A stretch of 64,000 nt of DNA. Source: Centrapalus pauciflorus (Eukaryota; Streptophyta; Magnoliopsida; Asterales; Asteraceae). Location of the stretch: contig JAANYP010001205.1 of the NCBI GenBank assembly GCA_020465985.1, positions 1 through 64,000 on the forward strand, read 5' to 3'. The number at the start of each line of letters is the position of its first letter. Within the stretch, counting starts at the first letter, position 1. Positions 1 to 11,450 of the stretch are shown one piece after another. The notes beneath the pieces are model-generated. The model did not search any database. It saw only the letters and a program-made list of their open reading frames with translations, and was not told the DNA's origin. Made by a program: the position numbers and the translations under genes.

Positions 1-1
1 G

Positions 2-3000
2 GATGGGACTACACTTGACATGGCCAAATGGATCTTCTTGAACATGAGAAACCTGGTACAACAAGAGACAAGACCAGCAGCTGTCAGATATCCCAGGTTC
101 CTGAGTCTCATCTTCTGCCATGTCTGTGGTGAGCATCTATATCACTCTCAAACCCTACTTAAAACTGCTGCATTCCCTGTGATAGGGAATAGGGTGTTTC
201 ATACTCCTGTACTGGAAAATGAGCCTCCTCTCTCAACACCAATGAGGAGGCTGTTGGGTTTAGTGGAAGGACCCTCTGCTGTGAGGGTGGATCCAGTCAC
301 TGCTGCTCCCGGTGGAAAATCCAAAGCCAGGTCTAAGTTGGTAAAAAGGACCTTGGCAGCTGAAGCTGGGCCTGCTAAAAAGAAGGCCAAAACAGCTCAA
401 GCTGAGTCTGCTCCCTTAGCCTCTGTGGCTGAGGAAGAGCAGATTCCTCACCCTGGCTCATTTGTTGAGCCTGAAGCCTTTGTGGCTGGTGCCTCTGTGG
501 CACAAGAGACTATGGAACAGTCCAGCCCCACTGTTCCTGACCCAGTCTCCCATCCAGTCCAAACAGATCCCCTCTCCTCTCCACAATCACCCACTTCATC
601 CATCCGTTATCAAAGAAAATCATTAGCCAAAAAGAAACTAGCCCAGAAACCAGTCTCCTCTGTTCCCTCTCAACAGGGTTCAGTTGCAAAAAGCAAACCA
701 AGCTGCCTCTCGTATTTTGGGAGAAGGTTCAGCTCATTTGGAGCCTGCTTCACTCCAGCCTGAGTCACCCTTGAGTCAGCCTAGACCCTCTGGTTCCTCC
801 CAACAGGAACCAGTTGTACAAATGGAGATACCCACATCAACTATCCCAGCCTCCCAACAGGCTGAGGATATTGAAAGACAGGAGCCCTCTCCGCTCCACA
901 CTGAGTCCACACTGTCCCCCACTCATATCTCCTTACACCCTGAGTCTGCACGAGGTGCCCACGCTGCTGATATAGACCAATCAGCAGCTCAGCCTCAAAC
1001 TTCTGTTCCCCATGATTCAGCTGTTCAACACCAAACAGCTGCTGAGGGACCAACAACACAAGCTGATGAACCTCAGGGATCATACCATCCCTCTGGTGAG
1101 GCTGATCCCTCAATGCAAATTCAATCAGCAGGTTTCACCACTGCTGATGTTGAAATGCATATCCCATCTCCCCATGATGAGGTGCCTTTAGACCAAGGCA
1201 CTGCAGAGGAAACCACCACTGGTCTTCATGAGGGTGCTGCAACACAAGCAGCATCTGAGAGGCCCCAAACATCATCTCCTTCTCCTAATGATGCAGCTAC
1301 AGCCGCTGCTGAAGGACCCCTTGATCCCTCTAACCTGGGCCACCTTACTTTTGCCCAGGCTATGGAACTATTGTCCAAAGCTTCTCTTCCTTCTCCCTCT
1401 CATCCTCAAACACCAGCCTCATCATCATCTTCTCCATCTACTCACTCCAAGCAGTCCACCCATACACCACCATCTCCCAAAGACCTGCCTTTGAAGGATC
1501 AGCTTTCATTGCTGACCAACAAAGTTGGTTCTTTGGAACATACCATGCACTCCCTACCATCCATAATCTCAGACTCTGTGTCTGAGCAGCTCAAAGGATT
1601 CTTTGATACGTTTAAAGAATCCTTCCCAGTTACTCCACAAGCTGACCACTCTCCACAGCTGCTTGCACTCACTGCACAGCTGCAAAATTTAACCAACTCT
1701 CTTTCCTCTATCCTCTCCTCACAACAGGACTCTGTGTCCTCTATGACAGCTATTTCTCAACAGCTGTCCTCTCTCCTCACTTCCTGTAATACTACCATTC
1801 CTTCCACATTGGCCAGCCTGAACACTCTTATCGGTTCTCTATCAAATTCTGTGTCATCAAACCTTGCTGATGTGCAAGATTCTCTTGAACTTCATCTTGC
1901 ACAGCTCCAAAGTTTGTTGTTCACAGCTTCTGATAGAGACAACATTGTTAAGCTGACCACTTTTGCTGATTCCCATTCTTCTTCTCTTCAAAACTGTCTT
2001 TCCCAGCTTGGTGAGGTGAAGGACAACTTGGCTTACTTAGTGAACAGCCTTGTTGGTCCTCAACCTCCCAAACCTGCTGGCAAGCCTGCTGACTTTGTGT
2101 CTTCAGGCAGACCAGGGGTTGAAGTCGCTGCATCATCTCCTTCAAAGGGGGAGAAATCATCTGCCTCGAAGACTAAGTCTAAGGGGGAGAAGATTCCTTC
2201 TCCTAAGGAGATACCAGTGTCTGCAACCCAAACTGATCAACCAGCAGAAACAGGTGCAGCTGAAGGTGCTTCCCAAGCTGCTATGCCTACTCAGGCTGGC
2301 TCTCCAAACCCTGCTCAGTCTAAGGGGGAGGAAGTCATTCCTGAGGACAGGCCTAGCAGCAAAAGGAGGCACCTTATTCTTTCAGAGGAAAAAGAAGAAG
2401 AAGAAGAAGAAGAAAGTATTCCTGAAGCTGCTGTCCCTAAAACAGCAGCTAAAGGAAAAGAAAAGGCAGCGGTGGATCCTATTGAGCAGAAACAGGCAGA
2501 AACTCAGTTTAACAAAGCCAGAGCCAAAGAGATGGGCCTCCCTATGCACAAATACTTTGAGTTTAGGGAAGAACAACTTAAGGCTCTGGAAGAGTTAAGA
2601 AAAGAAGAACAATCTGCCAAAGCTGCTAAGTCTCTTGCCCTCCAAGACGCAAAGAAAATAAAAATGTCTACCTTGGAGGTGCAAAAGAAAATAATGGAAG
2701 CTGCCAAGCAATCAGCAGGAGAAAAAGGGAAGGAAGTGGAAAAAGGTACTCAGGTCTCAGTGACCAAATCAACAGTACCTTCTGCCAGAGCCAAATTCCA
2801 TTTTGACAACTTGGCCAAAAAGAAATTTCATGATTTTGCTACTAGAAGGCTGGCCAAGGAAGGAATTGTCAAAGCTGTTCCCATATCAAGAAAAGGCACT
2901 CAGTGGAAACTTCAGATCACAAGGATGGGTGCAACAGGCCCTGAATTGGAATCATATGATCACGCTGATGTGGCTCAAATGGGTTACAGGGAATGGGTGG

Positions 3001-3587
3001 AACTGGCAGTTGCCCTGAGCCAGTCTAAGTCAGAAACGGCTAAGACTATCAGGGCATACATAAAGAAGCTGATGGAGAGAGTGAGTGAGTTGGGCCTGAT
3101 CCCTAAAGAAGTCAAAGAGGGTGTCTCTGTGACATCCCCTAAAATCAAGGCCAGAAGGAAAAAGAGAGATTCAGAGCTGGAAGAACTCCTTATGATGATT
3201 GAACAAGGAGATTATGCTGTGGAAATTAAAGGAGTTGACCACAGCCTGCCTGAAGGAGTTGAATTTGAAGATGGCAAAGTGATTGAAGAGCCTGAGTTAG
3301 GGGCATTTTTTGTGGATCCCTTATCTCAGAAGAAATGTTTTCAAAGAGCTTCTGACCTACACAAAGTTGGTCTTAAGCAGCTTGCAGCCTTCAGAATTGC
3401 CACCTCCTTCAGTCAGTCCAGCCAATGGAGAGCAGCTGTCTGGGAAGAGCTGAAAGGATTTTATGACAGAGGTGAGCTCCAAAGTTCTAACTTTATGTTT
3501 CTTACAGCTGAACTTGAAGAACATGAAGAAACAAGGGAAGAACTTTTAAAAAGATTCAAAGAAGGGATGCCACCCCCTGTCGAATGA
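2..3587 (+). pseudogene. Env-like third ORF of Sirevirus-type copia element A (5' end outside window, frameshifted)
   Basis: The reading frame is open from the left edge to about 690, then continues in a second frame (684-3587) to a stop just before a Sirevirus-like 3' LTR. A one-base gain in an A5 run near 690-694 explains the switch. The product would be about 1190 residues. It has a short folded N-terminal piece (YPRFLSLIFCHVCGEHLY region), a long Pro/Ser/Gln/Ala-rich middle, Lys- and Glu-rich charged segments, a Glu run near 2395-2412, and a basic, probably helical C-terminal part. I see no convincing signal peptide or transmembrane segment. An extra ORF between pol and the 3' LTR is typical of Sireviruses such as SIRE1, where it is called env-like. 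Position and LTR context support that; the protein's function is unknown. It could also be a large capsid-associated or transduced protein. Confidence 0.65.
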
Positions 3588-3682
3588 AGTCCACCTGCCA
3601 TCTGGGTAGGTGAAGAATGGAAGCTGTCCATTAGTTGGACAGGCTTGCCATTATCTGCTCCCGTCTCAAACAGTCCAAATCT

Positions 3683-3788
3683 TGTACATTAGTTGTACAT
3701 TCTGTACATTAGTTGTACACAATTACATTAGTTGTAATTTTTTTTTTTTTACATTAGTTGTAAAATACATTAGCACATTAGTTGTACT
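3683..3788 (+). repeat. Short tandem repeats of ACATTAGTTGTA between env-like ORF and 3' LTR
   Basis: The 369-nt gap between the env-like stop and the 3' LTR holds no gene. It contains five or six copies of the 12-nt unit ACATTAGTTGTA, some shortened, with a T12 run inside. The units are spaced irregularly. Confidence 0.85.
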
Positions 3789-3942
3789 TTTGTAAGAACA
3801 TATGTTGTTCAAGTATAATCAAGAATCAGTGTATATATAAACTGATCTTTTACTTTACTGTAATGTTGTAATTTTATTTCAGCAAATGTACTGTAAAAAT
3901 ATATAGTGATTTTTGACAAAACCAGCTTGGACTGGTTATTGC

Positions 3943-3956
3943 AAATAGGGGGAGAT
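3943..3956 (+). other. Polypurine tract of element A
   Basis: AAATAGGGGGAGAT lies directly before the TGTT start of the 3' LTR. This is the expected plus-strand primer position for an element in plus orientation. Confidence 0.85.
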
Positions 3957-5076
3957 TGTTAGGCACAAAAAGGCCTCAGTCAAACCTGCTCTACATCTGA
4001 GGTGGAGATTTTATAATCAAACCTGTTGATACATTTGAAGGTTGAATTTAAGGCCTGTTATATGCCTTATTGAAACCTGAAAATGATTTGCAATATCAGT
4101 CTAAAGCTGTTCTATACGTTGCATGTGTTGTAACCAAAACAGTTTGTCCAAGCTGATCAGTCCGCTGATCAGGCTGGACATAAACTGTCTACGCTGCTCT
4201 ACACTGTTAAGCAGCTTGGGCATTTTTAAAGTGTTCTGTTCTTTGTGAACAAAACCTGTTCTTTGTGAACAGGCTAAACACTTTATGGAATTTGTTTCCA
4301 AGTCATCATGTATTGTTTTTAACTACCAGATCAGTTTACACAGTTGAAGACAAAGTGGAAAGCAGAAACGCTCAGCCTGCCCAAGCTGTTCTGTTACATG
4401 AAGACAAACGGATATTTGAAAAAGGGTGACAGACCTTTTTCTTATATCAAAATAGGCCTTTACAAGGAAGAAAGACGCAAAGTTGACATTCCTAAAATGG
4501 TTAAAGGCAATGCAACAGTAGAAAGTAAAAAGACAAAAGTTCTGCACAAGAGAAGGCAAGTCTGCTTTTCAGAAAAGTGCAGAAAAGTTATATTGTCTTT
4601 TCAAACAAGACTTCTCCTTTTTCATTCTGCCCAATGAAGATGTTTCTCTTAGATCCTCTAAGTGAGTATAAAAGGAAGCTTCTAAGGTCAGAAAGAATGT
4701 GAAGAAAGCTAAGTGCTTAAACCAAGAGTGAACGTGCAAGTGTGATATTCATGCATGCAAATCTTCTGTAAACAAGCTTCTGTGTGTCTAAGCTGTTTAC
4801 CAAAGCTGTTCCTTAAAGTCTTGTAAAATACAGTGAGTGCATCTTAGTGAGTGTGTTCATTGTAATCTAGTGTGAGTGTGTCTTAGACTAGAAACCATAC
4901 TGTTGTATTCTGTCATCTCAGCTTGAACAATTCCGCAGTCAAGCTTGTTTGTAATTAACATTTGTTGATAATACATACAAACATTGAGAAAAAGAGTGTG
5001 TAGTTTTTTAAATACTGTATTCACCCCCCCTCTACAGTTTATTACTATATACTTTGGGAACCTTTCGGGACCTACA
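3957..5076 (+). mobile_element. 3' LTR of Sirevirus-like copia element A
   Basis: The 1120-bp sequence begins TGTTAGGCAC directly after a polypurine tract and ends GGGACCTACA. The C-run at about 5024-5031 (ATTCACCCCCCC) and the GGGACCTACA end resemble the ends of Sirevirus LTRs. It carries a TATA box at 4667 and paired short repeats: TGTTCTTTGTGAACA twice at about 4235-4272 and CTGATCAG twice near 4152-4172. The other LTR lies left of the window, so divergence and target duplication cannot be checked. The right flank starts ctata, the candidate target duplication. Confidence 0.8.
4667..4673 (+). promoter_or_regulatory. TATA box in LTR of element A
   Basis: GAGTATAAAAGG sits about 700 bp into the LTR with about 400 bp left, a usual U3/R placement. 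Only the motif and its position support the call. Confidence 0.6.
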
Positions 5077-5218
5077 CTATATAAACATTATAAACTCTAA
5101 ATAGGACTCGGCTAAGAACTAAAAATAAATGAAAATTACGATAAAGAAATTAAATGCATAACAAACTAAAATAAAACAAAGTGCAGAAAAGTAAAGAATA
5201 AGGAAGGATAGTACCTGA

Positions 5219-6432
5219 TCATTCAAATGGAGGAGGCGGCGGAGGACGATCGAAGACGTTGTTGAAGAAGTCGATAAACGGGTTCTGGCCATTGGTGAAC
5301 TGTGCAGTCGGCGGAACCAAGTGAGGAGGCATCGGGTCTGGGAGGTCCTGCCTGCCATGCGCCGGATAGCGCTGATAAGTATCTACGGCAGGGTTATAGG
5401 CCTGGTAGTCGGGCATCGTGTAATCCTCATAAGACTGATATGGCATATCAGAGCTACGGAGTCCTCGTGATGTCGGACTCCCTCCCAATATGCCCAGTCC
5501 TGGTGCTGGTAGTAGGCATTTTGGTATGCCAGGGCTCTCTGCCCGTCCTGCAACTGATCTACCCGACCCGCTAAGTGATCGACCCTATCATAAATATGGG
5601 TCATACGCCCATTCATCTCATCTAGCCTTTGGGTCACATCCTCTCGGAACTCACCCTGACCCACGGCTATATCCTCTATCCGCCTCATCATGCGGTCAAA
5701 ATCAAAACTGTCATTACCTCGACTGCACGAGGTAGACGCACCTAGGTTCGACTCAGAATGCCGAACTCCCACCTCATTGGTTGCGTTCTCCTCTCTCACT
5801 CTCTCTCTCTCACTCTCTCTCTCTCTCTCTCATCCTCAATATAGTCCTCGATATACGAATCATTTGTCTCTTTGTCGAATATCTCGAACCCTTCGTCAAC
5901 TTCCCTAAAAATCAAGGTAGGGAACATGGCGGCTATAATGAACGTCGCCGAAATGGGGGATAGCAAGGAATCAGGCGAAAGTGAGCCCGTCCTCTCAAGG
6001 AACTTGGAGATCAACCAAGCATGGGGGATGATCATCATCTCTCTCATGTCGTACATGGCCCATAAATCATTCATAATTGTTCATGCAAAGGACAGTCTTG
6101 GCCTACCCTTAAGAAGGGCATGGAGGACTGTGATATCCCTATGCCTGACTTTGGTCAGGTCACTATCACGAGGCAAGATGTTATTCACAAGAATCTTGTA
6201 AAGCACCTTACACCTTGGAGATAAAGCCTTTCGGCTGTAGGAAGTGGAGGACTCAGACTCCAAAATGGATGGGATCCAAACTCTATTAACTTGCTCCATC
6301 CACTCCCTTGACCAAGTCATATTAGTGAAGGCCAATTGGGCCTCATTCCTATACTCATACCCCTGCTGGTTAGACCCTTCGTAGCCTACCCCAGTATCTA
6401 AATTAAATAATTGGCGAAGGATTTGTGCATCC
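5219..6432 (-). pseudogene. Second env-like ORF of Athila C/E, C-terminal part
   Basis: This is the C-terminal two thirds of an Athila env-like protein whose N-terminal part is at 24588-24943. The reading frame runs across the Athila D insertion once D and one copy of its 5-bp duplication are removed. It has a middle region with an N..TW(S)REWM-like block, an Arg-Glu run encoded by a CT microsatellite, a heptad-like coiled coil (around 5560-5700) and a Pro/Tyr/Gln-rich tail ending in PPPPPPFE. Frameshifts lie near 6074, 5790 and 5480. The coiled coil plus Pro-rich tail layout matches the Athila D env-like ORF. The function of these ORFs is not known. Confidence 0.65.
5789..5831. repeat. CT microsatellite inside env-like coding sequence
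   Basis: This is a (CT)n run with a few CA interruptions. On the minus strand it encodes alternating Arg and Glu within the env-like frame, so length changes here would lengthen a charged helix or shift the frame. Confidence 0.9.
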
Positions 6433-7926
6433 TGATGTCTTAATGGTTATATACCAAAAATAAGAACTAATAGACAATTAGGCAAGTGTACCAATCGTTT
6501 AATAGCATATAAATGGCAAAAACCGAGTTATCGATCTCGAGGACACTGTGTAAAATGATGATAATAAACTCGTTGTCAATAATTAGCCTAAATGAAAATG
6601 ATTTGATTTTTAGAAAACGAAATACCAAATTTAGAAACTATTACTCAATTAAAAACTCATTCACTAAATGCTACTTGAATATAAAAATAATGCACTAAGA
6701 TTAGACGATTGCAAATGTTTAAAATCAGAGAATAAAATGTAATCATTCAAGTTTACTCCACCCCGCACATTAGATGACTAGAAATTAAGCATAACATAGT
6801 TAAAGGTTAAGAAAATATAATCAAGTGTCACAAACTCCTCTTTCGACTTGTTTGCTTTTAAATTAAAAGATTAGATAGTCGGAATTCTCCTAATAAACTA
6901 ACCGATTAATTAAACAAAGATAATATTCATACAAATCAATTTCTTTAAAGGTGAATCTACTTTCGCAAATACACATATAATGCTAGACTTTCATCCAAAC
7001 AAAATATTCTCGTTGATAGAATCTAAAATACATGAAATAAAACCTTTCACTATTTCTAGCTCAAGGCCAAACAAATCCTTAGACAAATTCGTAAAGAATG
7101 ACTAACAAATTAATTTTAGCTTTCGCTTTTAAGCAACTCATTAATCACCAAATGAAACATGTATTTTAAATATCCATCAAGAGATAAGTCTAACAATGAA
7201 TCGAAATGATAAACACCTAAAAACTTGCTAACAAATGTGCATCTAATGTTTGGGGGTTGACAAACCCGAATGATTACAAAGAAAACTACTCACTAGCCAT
7301 AGAGAATGAACTAAAAACACAAATAAAAGAAAGATTGATCTAAGTAAACGATGGTTATAGAGAAAACTCCCCCAATGATTGTCACACTAACACCACTTGC
7401 ATCAACTTTAAGTCCTTCACGTGCTCTCTACAAGAGAAATTTCGTAGCCTCCAACTCCAAGCCCTAGGTATTGATTAGACACTTCAATTTCAGAGAAAAA
7501 GATGAATAAATAGCATCAGATCCAAGTCTGGTCGCGCCGCTACCATTCAAAAGGTCGCGTCGCTACTGACTGTTGTACGATCTACAGAATCTACTGTTGA
7601 GGGTCGCGCCGCGAGGTGGTCATCGGTTGCGCCGCTACCATGATTCTGCTTTTAATCATCAGAAATGGCACGAAAAGTCACGACGCGAAGGTGAAAAGGT
7701 CGCGCTGCGACCCAGACTCTGCTCATGGGACTGCACAAAATCTTCATCTATTTCCTTTCTTGTCACGTAGAGGAAGGGAAACTCTCCGGAATGGGAACAA
7801 CGGTTTCAAGCAACCTGAAAACACGAAAATAGCATAAATAGATACGATATAAATGTGTTTCAGATAAAAACTGGAAAAACTAGGGGTAAAAGTGACGCAA
7901 ATATATATCCGAAAAGCGATGCATCA
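6433..7926 (-). mobile_element. 3' LTR of Athila D (1494 bp)
   Basis: This is a near copy of 23092-24587 with scattered substitutions, roughly a few per hundred in the parts compared by eye. It holds four GC-rich copies related to GTCGCGCCGCTACC at about 7530-7640 and 7690-7720. A TATTTATTCAT block lies just downstream of them in element sense, which may be the promoter core. Confidence 0.95.
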
Positions 7927-9633
7927 AAATACCCCACACTTGAACATTGCTTGTCCTCAAGCAAACTGCATTATTGAAATTTAAAACGGCCTTTTCGACA
8001 AAGTCTCTCTACAAACATACAAGAAAGACTCCTAAACAATAAAGATCCGAAATGAATACAATTGAAACCAAACGAGTAACTAAGTGATCATTCAAAGCAA
8101 GAGATGCAAAAACTAGAGTATGCACAACATCAAAGATTCCAAAATCTAGCCAACACAAACTAGCACCTCACCATGGATTTCACTGAACACTCAAGTGTAT
8201 ATTGGTTTAAGTGTGTATAATTGCACAATCCACTCAACGCCATTCATGTTGATCAATATAGGCATAAGCTTGACAAAAAGTCAAATCTCGATCGCTTAAA
8301 AATCCAAAATTGGCACAGAAAAGGCTACGGGGTTGGAATTTGGCTAGGCTTGGCAGAAAAGAAAAAGAAAAAGACAAAGAAACAGAAAACAATTAGGAGA
8401 TAAAAGAGAAGACACGAGACAGGACGGGGCACAACTTCTCCTTAAAATTAGGAGTTATTTCCACAATTTGAGGCATGACAGCAACCTCACTTTAATACTA
8501 ACTAACAGCAAGAAATTTAAATTGAGAGAAAGATACATATTTGGACTTGGAAGGGAGACATTCAATCTCGTCGACCCTTCGATTAATAGACTCGACACCA
8601 GAGATTTTGGAATGATTTGCGGAAATTTGGCCTTGGAAGGGAGACATTCAATCTTGTCGAACCTTCGATCAATAGATCATACACCGGAGATCTTGGACTG
8701 AATACGGGAGTTTATAACTTTCTCTCTTCTTTTATATATATATATTTTTTTTTCTTTTTTTTTGTTTTGTTTTTTTTTCAAATACTGATTTTCACAAAAG
8801 AACTACCCGTCCGGACCAAAGAAATAGAAGACAACGGTTTAGAAAAGGGAAGAAAATGGGGGTTTTCTGAAACGAAAGGGAAAAGGCTCAACAGGGCTAC
8901 TAAGGGAAGGATAAGTTGGAAAAAAATTAAAGAAATGAAAAAAAATTGGTTTTCCTACAAACAGCCTTTAAATATGCCAAAGTTTTCAAAAATTGCGATT
9001 TTGACATGTATTAAAAATCAAGTTCTACTTCTATTAAACAACATTGGCCAAACACACAGAAACGAAAGTGAGCATAAAAAGTGTATGCTATTAGGCTCAA
9101 GTCTCACGAAATGAATATTGAGGGTCAAATTGCTAATCGTGTGGTTTTGATCCAAGAATCCTAATAATGCACTCCATAAAACATCTCTAGCATTTAAACA
9201 ACCACAATGAACTCATCTAGCTTCGCATGCATTTAAATTAGAACAATATTATCTAAGACTCTAACTTGCAAAAATAGAGAAAAAGTTTGACAAAAAGGCC
9301 TAACTTGAAATTAGCAGCTTAGGACAAACAACAAACAAAACCCAATTTAGATTATCTAACCCCACCCCACACTTGAATATGACATTGTCCCCAATGTCAA
9401 GCAATAGCAATTTAAAGCATGAAGAAAGGGAAAAGTGTTAATCCCCTATTGCGGCGTGCGAGGCGGCATAAATTGGCACGAAGAAACACTTAAAGCTGAA
9501 ACAACACATGGAGCACGTACCTACAAAAAGAAAGAAAACGTAAGATAAACTAAAAGTATGCAAAAATGTAAATGTGACTAAACTAAAATGCAATAAAAAG
9601 AAAATAAAAGGATAGAGAATTGCAAACAGCCCC
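7927..9633 (-). other. Non-coding 3' region of Athila D with two polypurine tracts and an 85-bp duplication
   Basis: I see no credible gene here. The PPT next to the 3' LTR (minus CAAGTGTGGGGTATTT, 7927-7942) is preceded in element sense by a second similar tract (minus AAGTGTGGGGTGGGG) around 9361-9376, shortly after the env-like stop. Both are flanked by a gene-sense GACAAG/GGACAATG motif. A tandem duplication of about 85 bp lies at 8541-8700, beginning TTGG(A/C)CTTGGAAGGGAGAC. Long T and TA runs occur at 8735-8780. Confidence 0.75.
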
Positions 9634-10480
9634 TCAAAGGGCCCCTGGCGGTGGATCCTGGTGAAAGTGATGGTCATGAAACTGGAAGTGGTCATCGGCG
9701 AATTGGCTTGAGGTAAAATCTGGTGGCGCTTGAAAGTGATCTTGGTTGTATTGATGGGGCTGGAACTGCTGCGCTGATACTGTGGTGGAGGCGGTGCTTG
9801 GTAACCTTGACTTTGCATAAACACTGAAAAGTGGTCGTAATGTCTTTGTGAAGACATCGCGAAGTGGTCAAAGTTAGTTTGGAGACCGCGCATGTCGTTC
9901 CCCAAAGCTTCGAATCTCGCCTCATAAGCCGCTAAACGAGAGTCTATCTGATCAAACCTTGCGGTTTGATTGGAAAACCCCGCGTTCATAGCCGAAAACC
10001 CATCTCTTATAGTAACTCCCAAGGCATCTATCTGATCTTCCAACCCAGAAATACGTGGTTCCCAACCGGCTGAGCTCCGGCGGGCTGGCTGTGGTACCTC
10101 CATTTCAACTTCCTCTTCGTCTTCTTCTTCTTCCTCATCTACTTCTACTCGCCCCCCTCTCGGTCTAGATAGGCCGCTACAAATAATTAGCCTTTGCGCC
10201 GGATAGTCCCGTTGGGCAATCTTGGTTTGCGTCAGATAGTGTTCATCTGTCGTCTTCATCGGGGCGCAGGCTCTCATGGAACTGAGAGTAGCCAGGGTCA
10301 ACAAATTGTATGACCGGGCTAGGCGCGTAATGTAACGGCCCGCGGTGATTGCGCTCTTTTCCTTTTTCTCCGATTCGGCCTTTAAAAAGGCCGCTAAATG
10401 ATAAGGAACGCAACAGTGATACTCAGGCGAGAGGACATAGAAGAGGAGCTCCAAATCGTGCAAGGAAACCTTTTCCTGAC
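9634..10480 (-). pseudogene. Athila D env-like ORF, C-terminal part
   Basis: The frame enters from the CACTA insertion site at 10480 and continues the env-like ORF that starts at 16428. It contains a conserved-looking CCVPYHLAAFL segment, an acidic Glu/Asp run, then a long coiled coil (about 10080-9830, repeated hydrophobic heptads), and a Gln/Pro/His-rich tail. A frameshift near 9760 joins to a frame ending at 9634 with many His residues. The coiled coil plus Pro-rich tail is also seen in element E. I cannot see a transmembrane anchor in the likely correct frame. Confidence 0.75.
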
Positions 10481-10483
10481 TCT

Positions 10484-10860
10484 CACTACTACAAATTGAA
10501 GCTAATGCAACACTTTTGATGCAACACTTTTAAAAATTGTTGCTTTTTTATTTAAGTTCACTCTAAAGCAACACATTGACAATAAGTGTTGCATATAATG
10601 ATTTAATGCAACACTTTTTTTAAAGTGTTGCCATTTTTACTAAAAAAAATGCAACATTTGTTTAAAGTGTTGCATATTTCAAAAAAAAAAATGCAACACA
10701 TTTTTAGAGTGTTGCATTTATAATGAAAAAAATGCAACACATCTTTAGAGTGTTGCATTTATAATGAAAAAATGCGACACGTTTTTAAAAACATATAACA
10801 ATTTTTAAGTGTTGCATTTATAATGAAAAAAATATGACATGTTTTTAAATGTTGACTATA
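10484..10860. repeat. Left subterminal repeat region of CACTA element
   Basis: There are more than ten short direct and inverted copies of GCAACACTTTT / AAAGTGTTGC, often as back-to-back hairpin pairs. Such arrays are transposase-binding sites in CACTA elements. Confidence 0.88.
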
Positions 10861-11012
10861 CTGTTTCTTCTTGTTTTGTAATTTTGATTAAAAACTACAC
10901 ACAAAAGTTCAATGTCTGATTTGTTAAGATTATTAAAATACAAGATTGATAGTACATGTTTTATTTTTTTATTGCAATTAGAAAATTGGTTACAAATTTA
11001 AAATATCACAAG

Positions 11013-11018
<6 letters not shown>

Positions 11019-11107
<89 letters not shown>
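11019..11107. repeat. (TA)n microsatellite
   Basis: This is an uninterrupted run of about 44 TA units inside the CACTA element. The open frames of alternating Tyr/Ile across it are artefacts. Confidence 0.97.
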
Positions 11108-11110
<3 letters not shown>

Positions 11111-11269
11111 TGGTAAACTAATTAAAAAACATATTATGTGCTTATTGTGACTGATTTTAAAGTAGGTAATTTCTTTTAAAAAAATTAAAAACATAATTGT
11201 TTTATTAGAGACATTGTAGGTATGTGTTTATTACGACTGATGATTGCCCCTTATTCTAGCCAAAACCTA

Positions 11270-11450
11270 ATACACGTACGCCACCTCCCTCCCTCATCCC
11301 TCAGGCAGACCACTCACCCCTTCACCTTCATCCACCACTTCTGCCGCCATAGACCACCGCCGCCCTAGACGTTCGCCACCAACAGAGACCGCCGCCGCCC
11401 TAGACATTCGCCGCCAGCAGACACCTTCACATTCTCAACTGGACAAGGTA
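11270..11450 (+). other. GC-rich first-exon-like segment in CACTA element
   Basis: A GC-rich stretch in an AT-rich element, with a tandem duplication of about 36 bp (ACCGCCGCCCTAGACGTTCG type), ends in GACAAG followed by GTATTT, a good splice donor. It looks like the 5' UTR or first exon of a captured or resident transcript. No ATG-led long frame is present. The gap from here to 13775 is intron-like, T-rich DNA with no coding signal that I can see. Confidence 0.4.

Noticed and set aside
10500..10860. Possible CRISPR-like array
   Set aside because: The repeats are short, irregular and in both orientations at a CACTA end, and the DNA is eukaryotic.
10956..11194. Open frames on both strands across the TA repeat
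   Set aside because: They are alternating Tyr/Ile products of a microsatellite, not genes.
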